A DNA stretch of 64,000 bases from Roseivirga sp. BDSF3-8 (GTDB taxonomy: Bacteria; Bacteroidota; Bacteroidia; Cytophagales; Cyclobacteriaceae): positions 5,721,001 to 5,785,000 of the forward strand of contig NZ_JBGNFV010000001.1 of assembly GCF_041449215.1 (NCBI RefSeq), in the 5' to 3' direction. The notes under the pieces were generated by a model. The model was not told the DNA's origin and made no database searches. It saw only the letters and a program-made list of their open reading frames with translations. The stretch's first letter is position 1, and each line of letters opens with the position of its first letter. Below are positions 47,989 through 55,087 of this stretch, piece by piece. Position numbers and translations under genes: made by a program.

Positions 47989-49830
47989 TCACTTCGTCTT
48001 AAAATTAAAAATGTAGCCTACGTTGATGCCCAGACGGGGATAGATAGCGAAGGGAGATTGAGAAATTTCATCAAAAAGGCGATCTTCACCGATACCCTCA
48101 TCATACTGCTTATTAAAGTACCTGTAGCCTAAGCCGAGACCCGCCCAAATATCGATTGTAATACCAGAGTTACCCGCCTCTTTTACAATTCGGTCTCCTA
48201 TAAACAAACTATACTCCCCACGGCGCTCCACAGCTTTTAGTAACCTGACACCTTCACCTGTGGAAAGAGGATCGGTATTTACCTGATGCTTCTGGGAAAC
48301 GAAGCGAAGGCCTTGACCGAAGTATAGCATACCAATGCTCCTGTCCTGCTGATAGAATTTTTGCCTGAAAGTAACGGAGAACCCACGTGTGTATACTTCG
48401 TTCAGGTCAATAGTTGCGTCACCTTCAAAAAACGGATTTCTGATAAGAGTGAGAACAGCTTCGTACCCTAGTCGCTCCTGCATGTAATATTCGGCATATA
48501 CCGGTAAATCTCCGAATGCCGTGGCAATAGGGTTTGCAGCAAGTACAAAACCTCTGAATTCCCCTATTCGGGGAGTAAAGTATTTGAGCTTTCGGTTACG
48601 ATACCTGTATTCAGGACGTGAATACCCCGGCCCATTATCACCCGTATTCTCCGTGGCACTCTCTACCAGCTTAAATACAGGCTTATCATTTTCATAGATA
48701 GGCCTGTAATAACCCGCCAGGCTACCGTCTGCACTATACAGCTCCCATGTACCTACCCGCTTATTGTCTTTAATACGGCCAGTCATATACCGCGTACCAT
48801 CAGGATAGTAACCAGTGTACCACCCCTCACCATCTATATAGTCCACCTCTCCTTCCAGGCTACCGTCCTCATAGTAGTATTCCCATCGCCCCTGGTTAGT
48901 TTCATCAACTATCCTTCCTTTCACCTTAAGCTTACCACTGGGATAAAACTCCTTGTACTCCCCCTCTCCTTTCACGAAAAGGCCCTCTCCCATAGGCTTA
49001 CCGGTTTCAGCGTATATTTTCCAGAAACCTTCCTTAAGTCCATCAGCCTGCATACCTTCAGAGCTCATCACACCGTTTTCGTGGTAGTAGGTCCATTTAC
49101 CTTCAGCCTCCCCTTTGGTATATTCTCCTTCCGCACTAGGGTTGCCGTTAGGATAATAATAGCTCCACGTACCCGTCTTTACCCCATCTTCATATTCACC
49201 TCGCGCCTTAATCGTACCTTCGTCATAATAAAATGTCCAAAGGCTATCACTTACCCCATCCCGGTTAAGCCCTTCAGCCTTCAGCTTACCACTGGTGTAG
49301 AACTCACGATAGGTACCTACACCATTTTCATAAAAGGCCTGTGCTTTAAGGAATCCGTCCTCATAATAGTAGTTCCATATGCCAACCCTCGTATTATCGA
49401 GATACTTTCCATTGCTTTTTAGGCCACCACTTTCGTAGTAATATTTCCACTCGTCCTGCCGTAACCCATCATAAATATACCCCTCCTTCTGCGGCTGACC
49501 ATTTTCATAATAATACTTCCACAGACCAAAATTACTCTGGTTTTTTAGCTCACCTTTCATTTTCAGATGGCCATTTTCCCAATAGTATGACCAGATCCCT
49601 GTGGGTTCGCCCTCCACAAACATTCCTTCACTTTCCTTGCCACCGGAAAAATAATAACTGGTGTAAGGCCCGTGAAGAACGGTGCCATCGTCATCATGCA
49701 AGTAAAAAGTAGCTTTTAAATGCTGCTTCCTCGCATCAAAATATTCACTCTTCTGCTTCGTTTGGGCATAGCAAACTCCTGCTACCGTAAGCAGCCCGAA
49801 AAAAAGAGGTAGACGTACCAGAGAGTTCAC
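47989..49830 (-). CDS. YwqK/MORN-type repeat protein with C-terminal domain
   Basis: 613 aa with a signal peptide (LLTVAGVCYAQ). Residues ~30-385 are a run of about a dozen ~23-24 residue repeats built on GxWxYYYENGxLKxEGxY, e.g. TGIWSYYWENGHLKMKGEL, VGIWNYYYEDGFLKAQAFY, GKWTYYHENGVMSSEGM, the MORN-variant/YwqK antitoxin-like pattern. Some are truncated to EFY-SGKLK. The last ~180 residues are a barrel-like domain (YEAVLTLIRNPFFEGDATIDLN, GLGLGYRYF, ending YPRLGINVGYIFNFKTK), suggesting outer-membrane insertion. So repeats probably lie on one side of an outer-membrane anchor. Function unknown; 'antitoxin' in the family name is not evidence of toxin-antitoxin activity here. Confidence 0.85.
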   Translation of the reverse strand: MNSLVRLPLFFGLLTVAGVCYAQTKQKSEYFDARKQHLKATFYLHDDDGTVLHGPYTSYYFSGGKESEGMFVEGEPTGIWSYYWENGHLKMKGELKNQSNFGLWKYYYENGQPQKEGYIYDGLRQDEWKYYYESGGLKSNGKYLDNTRVGIWNYYYEDGFLKAQAFYENGVGTYREFYTSGKLKAEGLNRDGVSDSLWTFYYDEGTIKARGEYEDGVKTGTWSYYYPNGNPSAEGEYTKGEAEGKWTYYHENGVMSSEGMQADGLKEGFWKIYAETGKPMGEGLFVKGEGEYKEFYPSGKLKVKGRIVDETNQGRWEYYYEDGSLEGEVDYIDGEGWYTGYYPDGTRYMTGRIKDNKRVGTWELYSADGSLAGYYRPIYENDKPVFKLVESATENTGDNGPGYSRPEYRYRNRKLKYFTPRIGEFRGFVLAANPIATAFGDLPVYAEYYMQERLGYEAVLTLIRNPFFEGDATIDLNEVYTRGFSVTFRQKFYQQDRSIGMLYFGQGLRFVSQKHQVNTDPLSTGEGVRLLKAVERRGEYSLFIGDRIVKEAGNSGITIDIWAGLGLGYRYFNKQYDEGIGEDRLFDEISQSPFAIYPRLGINVGYIFNFKTK

Positions 49831-49869
49831 TAAATAGTAACGTATTAATTATGAAAAAAGATAGGTAAT

Positions 49870-50841
49870 TTACTCTTCCTTATTGAAAACCTCCTTAAAG
49901 ACCCATCTCTTACCCCAATCTTCTTTTTCTGCTTCAGACCATAATTCAGGATAAAAAATGGTGCGCTGAAAACGTGGTGGTAGATATTTTTGCCAATTAG
50001 TACCCCCCGTTGCCGCAATATCTTCCGGATCCTTATGGAGGTACCTTACAGCTGCTTTGTAGTGCGCCAGTCTCCACCCCACATTAGCCAGGTAATCAAG
50101 CTTACGAAGAGCCTCCACCAGGGCATCTTTTTCATCAGCCTCACTAAAATACTGCTGGTAGAGACTGTACAAATTAGTGTCCTTGTACTTTCTTGCAGCA
50201 TGGAGAAACTCCTCAGCATATTTATCTTCAAACTGCCTGAGAGTAAGAGTCTTATTACCAGTAGCTAATTCCGTAGCGCCTTTTCGCCAATACAGTTGCT
50301 GAATTAGCTTTTCCTCATCGGCATCAGGAGAGAGATTCACCTTTTCTACATTTTCCACCAGGTTCTTCAGCGTAGTTGCCTGCAACTCTATAAGACGGTA
50401 CTGCCCGGACTGAAAGCCCGAAGAAGGTAGCAGAGACATCCGGAAGGCGAGAAATTGTTGTTGATCCATACCATCCACCATGACATCGAAGCTACTCACT
50501 AGGTGCTCAAAGTAGCGGTTTATGCGATTTAGACGCATCAGATAGGTACCTGCGTCCGGTTTTCCTGCTTCACTTAACTGCTCCATCTCCAGACGAATCA
50601 GCTTGAAGTAAAGCTCACTGATCTGGTGGTAAATGATGAAAATATTTTCATCAGGAAAGGAGGTCCTGGGTACCTGAAGAGTTAGCAAGGTGTCCAGGTG
50701 AATGTAGTCCCAGTAAGTAAGGTAGTCTGCGTATAGTAGTCCATCAAGGTATGACAGCAGATCCTGTCCGGAAGCACCGTACTTTTCTTTTAGCTTTTGG
50801 ATTCTGTCCAGTACCTTTTCGTCTATGTCGGAATAATTCAT
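49870..50841 (-). CDS. kynA: Tryptophan 2,3-dioxygenase
   Basis: 323 aa from the ATG at 50841 (MNYSDIDEKV); a frame runs upstream to 50922 but would cover the divergent promoter. Heme enzyme that opens the indole ring of L-Trp to N-formylkynurenine. Key segments: LTYWDYIHLDTLL, the tetramer-helix ENIFIIYHQISELYFKLIRLEMEQL, SFDVMVDGMDQQQFLAFR, GFQSGQYRLIEL and the heme-side HYKAAVRYLHKDP with TGGTNWQKYLPPRFQR. Divergent from the acyl-CoA dehydrogenase 65 bases away. Confidence 0.93.
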   Translation of the reverse strand: MNYSDIDEKVLDRIQKLKEKYGASGQDLLSYLDGLLYADYLTYWDYIHLDTLLTLQVPRTSFPDENIFIIYHQISELYFKLIRLEMEQLSEAGKPDAGTYLMRLNRINRYFEHLVSSFDVMVDGMDQQQFLAFRMSLLPSSGFQSGQYRLIELQATTLKNLVENVEKVNLSPDADEEKLIQQLYWRKGATELATGNKTLTLRQFEDKYAEEFLHAARKYKDTNLYSLYQQYFSEADEKDALVEALRKLDYLANVGWRLAHYKAAVRYLHKDPEDIAATGGTNWQKYLPPRFQRTIFYPELWSEAEKEDWGKRWVFKEVFNKEE

Positions 50842-50870
50842 ATTGCCCGTTTCAATCACGAATTCTTTTG

Positions 50871-50878
50871 TAAATTTG
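50871..50878 (+). promoter_or_regulatory. -7 box of the acyl-CoA dehydrogenase promoter
   Basis: TAAATTTG matches TAnnTTTG exactly, 28 bases before the ATG at 50907. A good -33 TTTG is not evident; TTTC at 50850-50853 is the nearest at roughly suitable spacing. Confidence 0.45.
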
Positions 50879-50906
50879 GGACAATTGTCAGAAACAAAAC
50901 AACATA

Positions 50907-52130
50907 ATGGCCGAATTTTCAACAGTTGCTGCCAACGGACACGCTAAATCAGCCAGGCAGGACCTTTTCGAATCGCCCGATCTATATAGTGTAGACGACC
51001 TTCTTACCGATGAGCATAAGCTCGTAAGATCCTCCATAAGAGACTTCGTAAAGAAGGAAATCAGTCCTTCCATTGAAGAATGGGCACAGGAAAACCACTT
51101 CCCCTACCACCTTGTAAAACGCTTTGGTGACATGGGAGCTTTTGGCCCTACCATACCAGAAGCCTATGGCGGAGGCGGTATGGACTACATAAGCTATGGC
51201 CTGATTATGCAGGAGATTGAGCGTGGGGACAGTGGCCTCCGTTCTACTGCCTCTGTGCAGGGCTCATTGGTAATGTATCCTATCTATAAATTTGGCTCTG
51301 AAGAGCAAAGAAATAAGTACCTGCCCAAGCTGGCAAGTGGTGAATGGCTAGGTTGTTTTGGGCTTACAGAGCCTGACCACGGCTCTAACCCCGGGGGCAT
51401 GACCACCCGCATCACAGATGAGGGAGACCACTACGTGCTTAACGGAGCTAAAATGTGGATCAGTAACTCCCCAAAAGCCGATCTGGCTGTGGTATGGGCT
51501 AAAGATGACAATGGCCGCATTAAAGGCGTAATCGTTGAGAAAGGTATGGAGGGCTTTACCGCCCCTGAAATTAAAAGCAAGTGGTCCCTACGGGCAAGTA
51601 CAACTGGTGAACTTGTCTTTAGCAATGTGAAGATTCCCAAAGAGAATATCCTCCCTAATAAAGATGGCCTGGGAGCTCCGCTCATGTGCCTTGATTCTGC
51701 AAGGTATGGCATAGCCTGGGGCGCATTAGGCGCAGCTATGGATTGCTACGACAGTGCCCGTCGTTATGCTATGGAAAGAATACAGTTTGACAAACCCATC
51801 GCAGGTTTTCAGCTGGTGCAGAAAAAACTGGCAGAAATGCTTACCGAGATCACAAAGGCACAACTGGTAAACTGGAAACTTGGCAAAATGATGAATGAGG
51901 GCAAAGCCACTACCGCACAGATCAGTATGGCTAAACGTAACAATGTTGCTGTTGCCTTAGAAATAGCACGTGAGGCACGTCAGATACACGGCGGCATGGG
52001 TATTACAGGTGAATACCCAATAATGCGCCATATGATGAACCTCGAAAGTGTGGTAACCTATGAAGGCACTCATGATATACACCTATTAATTCTTGGCAAA
52101 GAGATCACTGGTATCCAGGCGTTTGTATAA
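50907..52130 (+). CDS. Glutaryl-CoA dehydrogenase-like acyl-CoA dehydrogenase
   Basis: 407 aa, three-domain ACAD fold. FAD/substrate segments: GLTEPDHGSNPGGMTTR, WISNSPKADLAVVWAK, LRASTTGELVF, SARYGIAWGALGAAMDCYDSARRYAMERIQF, and RQIHGGMGITGEYPIMRHM followed by VVTYEGTHDIHLLILGKEITG with the catalytic Glu in YEGT. The pattern, particularly SLRASTTGELVFSNV and YEGTHDIHLLILG, fits GcdH, which oxidises and decarboxylates glutaryl-CoA to crotonyl-CoA at the end of Lys/Trp degradation. Placement opposite kynA supports this. Confidence 0.88.
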   Translation: MAEFSTVAANGHAKSARQDLFESPDLYSVDDLLTDEHKLVRSSIRDFVKKEISPSIEEWAQENHFPYHLVKRFGDMGAFGPTIPEAYGGGGMDYISYGLIMQEIERGDSGLRSTASVQGSLVMYPIYKFGSEEQRNKYLPKLASGEWLGCFGLTEPDHGSNPGGMTTRITDEGDHYVLNGAKMWISNSPKADLAVVWAKDDNGRIKGVIVEKGMEGFTAPEIKSKWSLRASTTGELVFSNVKIPKENILPNKDGLGAPLMCLDSARYGIAWGALGAAMDCYDSARRYAMERIQFDKPIAGFQLVQKKLAEMLTEITKAQLVNWKLGKMMNEGKATTAQISMAKRNNVAVALEIAREARQIHGGMGITGEYPIMRHMMNLESVVTYEGTHDIHLLILGKEITGIQAFV

Positions 52131-52153
52131 ATATTATATACATTTTATTCTAT

Positions 52154-52182
52154 AAGGGCAGTCATAAGACTGCCCTTTTTTT
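52154..52182 (+). terminator. Terminator of the acyl-CoA dehydrogenase gene
   Basis: Perfect 10-bp stem AAGGGCAGTC / GACTGCCCTT with four-base loop and T run, 24 bases after the stop. Confidence 0.93.
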
Positions 52183-52476
52183 AGCTAAAGGCAGAGGCCA
52201 TTTTCACTCTCCGGTTAGTGATTGGCAATCATCCTCCATCTACCCTCCTGTAGGCTTATAAGAATCAAACCTCCTTTTTAATAGGTAAAGCTCAAACCGA
52301 TACTTTATCACCTTACCAAATAAATGTACACTCAAACAGGACAAAGAGTGTAGATCGTGTTACAATAACACTTATAATCAAAAAAGCTTTTGAGGGTTTA
52401 CACCTATACCATTCCCACAGCATAAAACATATATTAGCACAAAGTAATTTTCATAAACCCAAACATCATATTAGCT
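52183..52476. other. Region upstream of the first RiPP-like precursor
   Basis: 294 bases without a gene. Two adjacent hairpins are visible: TACACTC / GAGTGTA at 52327-52352 and GTGTTA-CAA-TAACAC at 52357-52371. A TATATTAG at 52431-52438 is a weak -7-like box ~40 bases before the precursor ATG, without a well-spaced -33 partner. Confidence 0.45.
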
Positions 52477-52623
52477 ATGAAAAAGAAAATGAACATTTCC
52501 TCTTTGAAAGTGAAAAGCTTTGTAACAAATGTGGATAATGAGCTCAAAGTAAAAGGTGGTGCACCAGATACTTACTATGGAGTTAATGGATGCAGCCTAT
52601 ACAGATACCCCTGCTTCCTATAA
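52477..52623 (+). CDS. RiPP precursor peptide with Gly-Gly leader (intact paralogue)
   Basis: 48 codons. Leader of 28 residues: MKKKMNIS, SLKVKSFVT, then NVDNELKVKGG, i.e. the L-x-V-x-SF-x-T leader pattern that I associate with pinensin-type lanthipeptides, ending in a double glycine. Core of 20 residues ends YGVNGCSLYRYPCFL. One Thr and one Ser precede the two Cys with spacings Thr-x6-Cys and Ser-x5-Cys. The same leader length, GG site, NGCS and YPCFL recur in the broken paralogue at 54310, which argues strongly that this is real. It has its own terminator. A Gly-Gly site suggests cleavage by a C39-type peptidase. No maturase is adjacent. Confidence 0.82.
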   Translation: MKKKMNISSLKVKSFVTNVDNELKVKGGAPDTYYGVNGCSLYRYPCFL

Positions 52624-52658
52624 GGATTAGTTACTTCGTAAGCAGAAATAGTTTAGAG

Positions 52659-52684
52659 GGCCTCCACTTGGGGGCCTTTTTTTT
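52659..52684 (+). terminator. Terminator of the intact precursor gene
   Basis: Stem GGCCTCC / GGGGGCC (one G-U) with ACTT loop and eight T residues, 35 bases after the precursor stop. Confidence 0.9.
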
Positions 52685-52716
52685 GCTTATTATTACATGT
52701 AATTTAATATTATATA

Positions 52717-54087
52717 CACACCCGTCCTAAACGATTTGAAATGAGGTAGAAATCATTCTTTTGGGTTCCTATTCGCTGATTTTTTGCTGATTTCAAAATC
52801 AAGCCCCCCTAATATTATTAGACGTAAATAAGCTTAATTGTATTTCTGCAGGTGTGTCTTCCCTAAAGCTTGGCCAGTCCAGCCATTTATATAGGTCTAA
52901 TTTAAGGAACAAGCTTACTCTAAGAAAGGTGACCAAATTGGACAGATGCCAGTTGAATGCTGCTTTCTGTTTCAGATATTTGAGTAGTAATATCACGATC
53001 ATAGCCGTCCATACCTGAATGAGCACAGCGTTGGGGCTGGTGCCTATAAATGACTTTATCTTCAGGTTTTGCTTCACCTGCTTAAAGAACACCTCGATCT
53101 CCCATCGGCTTTTATACAAATCAGCAACTGTTTTTGCTTGCCAGTCGAAGTTATTGGTCAGGAAGGTGAGCTCCTTTTGCTGTATGCTGTCCCAAACACG
53201 TACCAGCCTGAGTTTACCCGGATACGCTTCTGCCGACCGGGGACTTTTAAGGCAAATATCCCGGTCACTGATGATGTCTGTAGCCTTGTAACCATTGATG
53301 GCATAATCAGCTATCAGTTGTGCTTTCAGGTTACTTTTGGCTCTGATCACAAAATACACCCTGGTGCTGTCCAAATCGTTTAACCACTTGAAGTCCAGGT
53401 AAGCCCGGTCTGCTACCAATACACTACCACTGGGTATATTTACTGTCCTTGCAGCCTGAATATCATGCTGTTTGCCTTCTGTCATGTCGATAAAGGCAGG
53501 AAGACAGCCGTCATAGTCCAGTAAGGTGTGTAGCTTGACAGCCCCTTTTCTACTGCGGAAATGGGCCCAGTCAAAGGCCTGCAGCGATAAGGGAACCGTA
53601 GTGCTGTCCAAAATAAACACCTTACGCTTCAGGCGTTTCATACCAGTCCGTTCGAAGGGCTGTCCGGACTGAAGGTGTGTCTGCAACTCATAGTAAAAGT
53701 CTCGGAAGACCTCCCAGGACCGATGCTTGTTCATGTAAGCAATAGAGGACTTACTGGGGACTCGATCAATGCCCAAATGAACGATGTTTTTTGACATAGC
53801 TTTCATGCCCTGCACCACATCTCTAATTGAGTCTGCTTTTGCCAGATGGCAAAACAGCATCGATATAAGGTGGTGACGAGTGCTCAAACCTTTGCTGTGC
53901 TTGTCCGAATGATGATGTTGGATTATTCTTCTAAAGTTAGCCGTGGGAAGAAGGCTGATTATCTGACTGAAAAGTGTTACTTTTGACATGACTGGATATA
54001 TTATTGATTCACTACCTATAATATAAGGCAACTGCGGTTGCCTTCCAGTCTTTTTTCCCTCTCTAGTATTTATTTAGGACAGGTGTG
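52717..54087 (-). mobile_element. IS4-family insertion sequence, complete
   Basis: 1371 bases bounded by 15-bp imperfect inverted repeats (CACACCCGTCCTAAA at 52717-52731; CACACCTGTCCTAAA as reverse complement of 54073-54087, one mismatch). It is flanked by an exact 8-bp target duplication ATTATATA at 52709-52716 and 54088-54095. A single intact transposase reads on the minus strand. It was inserted 33 bases beyond the precursor terminator and 215 bases before the second precursor. Confidence 0.93.
52799..53989 (-). CDS. IS4-family DDE transposase
   Basis: 396 aa from the ATG at 53989 (MSKVTLFSQIISLLP); a frame to 54031 adds 14 residues. N-terminal DUF4372-like region (FRRIIQHHHSDKHSKGLSTRHHLISMLFCHLAKADSIRD), then the DDE core: first Asp in VFILDSTTVPL, second in VLVADRAYLDF, and Glu in the IS4 signature Y-x2-R-x3-E-x6-K, here YKSRWEIEVFFKQVK. 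Complete and presumably active. Confidence 0.95.
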   Translation of the reverse strand: MSKVTLFSQIISLLPTANFRRIIQHHHSDKHSKGLSTRHHLISMLFCHLAKADSIRDVVQGMKAMSKNIVHLGIDRVPSKSSIAYMNKHRSWEVFRDFYYELQTHLQSGQPFERTGMKRLKRKVFILDSTTVPLSLQAFDWAHFRSRKGAVKLHTLLDYDGCLPAFIDMTEGKQHDIQAARTVNIPSGSVLVADRAYLDFKWLNDLDSTRVYFVIRAKSNLKAQLIADYAINGYKATDIISDRDICLKSPRSAEAYPGKLRLVRVWDSIQQKELTFLTNNFDWQAKTVADLYKSRWEIEVFFKQVKQNLKIKSFIGTSPNAVLIQVWTAMIVILLLKYLKQKAAFNWHLSNLVTFLRVSLFLKLDLYKWLDWPSFREDTPAEIQLSLFTSNNIRGA

Positions 54088-54363
54088 ATTATATAATACA
54101 ATCTAATTATATCAATTAAACAACTGGAACGCAGCCGATTATCAAATCTAAATTAATACACATAGATTTAACACCCTTACACTTACATTAATCCTAATAA
54201 AAAAAGCTAAATTCATAATGTTTTGAATATTAAGGGTATACCCTCATTTAAACATAAAGCACAACCGCATACCTTTAACCTTTTACAATCGCATAAATTC
54301 CACTAGGCTATGAAAAGGAAGATGAATACGCACTCCTTAAGGGTGGCGAGCTTTATAACTGAG

Positions 54364-54948
54364 AATAAATTACCCCCACCAAAGGAGGGGGTTTTCAATG
54401 GTTATTACCCCCAAAGGGGGATAGTCAGTTATCGAATAGCGGGATATCTATATCCCCATCCTCTTTCTTATCTTCCTTCTCCTGATACTTAACATACCGC
54501 TTTATCTTTTCTTCATCTATGCCTACCGTACTTACAAAATAGCCTCGTGACCAAAAATGATTGCCCCAATAGGGTTTTCTGCGAAGACTCTTGAAGTTCT
54601 TAAACATCATGATCGCTGTCTTACCCTTGAGAATACCCATGAAGTCTGATACACTAAGTTTCGGAGGTATACTACATACCAAATGAACGTGATCTGGCTG
54701 AATGTTCAACTCTTCTACCTTGACCTCCTTCCATTCACATATCGTCTTTATCTTATTCTCCAACGTATCTGCAACAATATCACGAAGTATACGGTGGCGG
54801 TACTTCGGGGTCCATACTACATGATAGACACAATAGTAAAAGCTATGCGATAGCTTACGATACTTGCTCATTCCACAATATACCCCTACTGGCATAGCCC
54901 TCAAACATGACCACCGTCTAAGACGGTGGTTTTAATTCGATTAATAAA
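54364..54948 (-). mobile_element. IS200-type insertion sequence, copy 2
   Basis: 585 bases read as identical to copy 1 (constant offset of 39926). Hairpins at 54910-54930 and 54372-54392 mark the two ends. It interrupts the second RiPP precursor after codon 18-20, at the sequence AATAAA. Near-zero divergence between copies implies a very recent move. Confidence 0.93.
54425..54871 (-). CDS. tnpA: IS200 transposase TnpA, copy 2
   Basis: 148 aa, identical in sequence to the protein of copy 1, with HUH motif PDHVHLV and catalytic Tyr in RGYFVSTVG. Start at the ATG at 54871 by comparison with IS200 TnpA; a TTG at 54904 would add 11 residues. Confidence 0.93.
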   Translation of the reverse strand: MSKYRKLSHSFYYCVYHVVWTPKYRHRILRDIVADTLENKIKTICEWKEVKVEELNIQPDHVHLVCSIPPKLSVSDFMGILKGKTAIMMFKNFKSLRRKPYWGNHFWSRGYFVSTVGIDEEKIKRYVKYQEKEDKKEDGDIDIPLFDN

Positions 54949-55054
54949 GAACCTGTTACGATTAAAGGAGGAGACCACTTTAAGACTCACTATGGCTATA
55001 ATGGATGTAGCTTTAATGTCTATCCCTGCTTCTTGTAAGCAAAAGTATTAACAG

Positions 55055-55081
55055 AAAAAGGGGCCTTTCAACCCCTTTTTT
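55055..55081. terminator. Bidirectional terminator between precursor 2 and DUF1573 gene
   Basis: Perfect AAAAAGGGG / CCCCTTTTT with eight-base loop, 17 bases past the precursor stop and just before the end of the convergent DUF1573 gene. Confidence 0.9.
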
Positions 55082-55087
55082 AAAAAT

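Larger units (their letters stand above)
54310..55038 (+). pseudogene. RiPP precursor paralogue, split by IS200
   Basis: The 5' part (54310-54369) encodes MKRKMNTHSLRVASFITENK. An IS200 copy follows, and beyond it 54949-55038 encodes EPVTIKGG, then DHFKTHYGYNGC and SFNVYPCFL, then TAA. Joining the two at the AATAAA present at both element ends gives an uninterrupted 49-codon gene with a 28-residue leader ending in Gly-Gly and a 21-residue core. That matches the paralogue at 52477 in leader length, SF-x-T motif, GG site, NGCS and YPCFL. In its present state it would give a 60-residue hybrid ending inside the element, with no core. Confidence 0.85.

Noticed and set aside
47989-49830. Toxin-antitoxin module
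   Set aside because: The family name YwqK antitoxin comes from one Bacillus locus; no toxin-like gene adjoins and this protein is secreted and six times longer.
54310-54492. 60-codon frame as a novel protein
   Set aside because: It is a hybrid of 20 precursor codons and 40 codons of IS200 DNA read out of its own frame.
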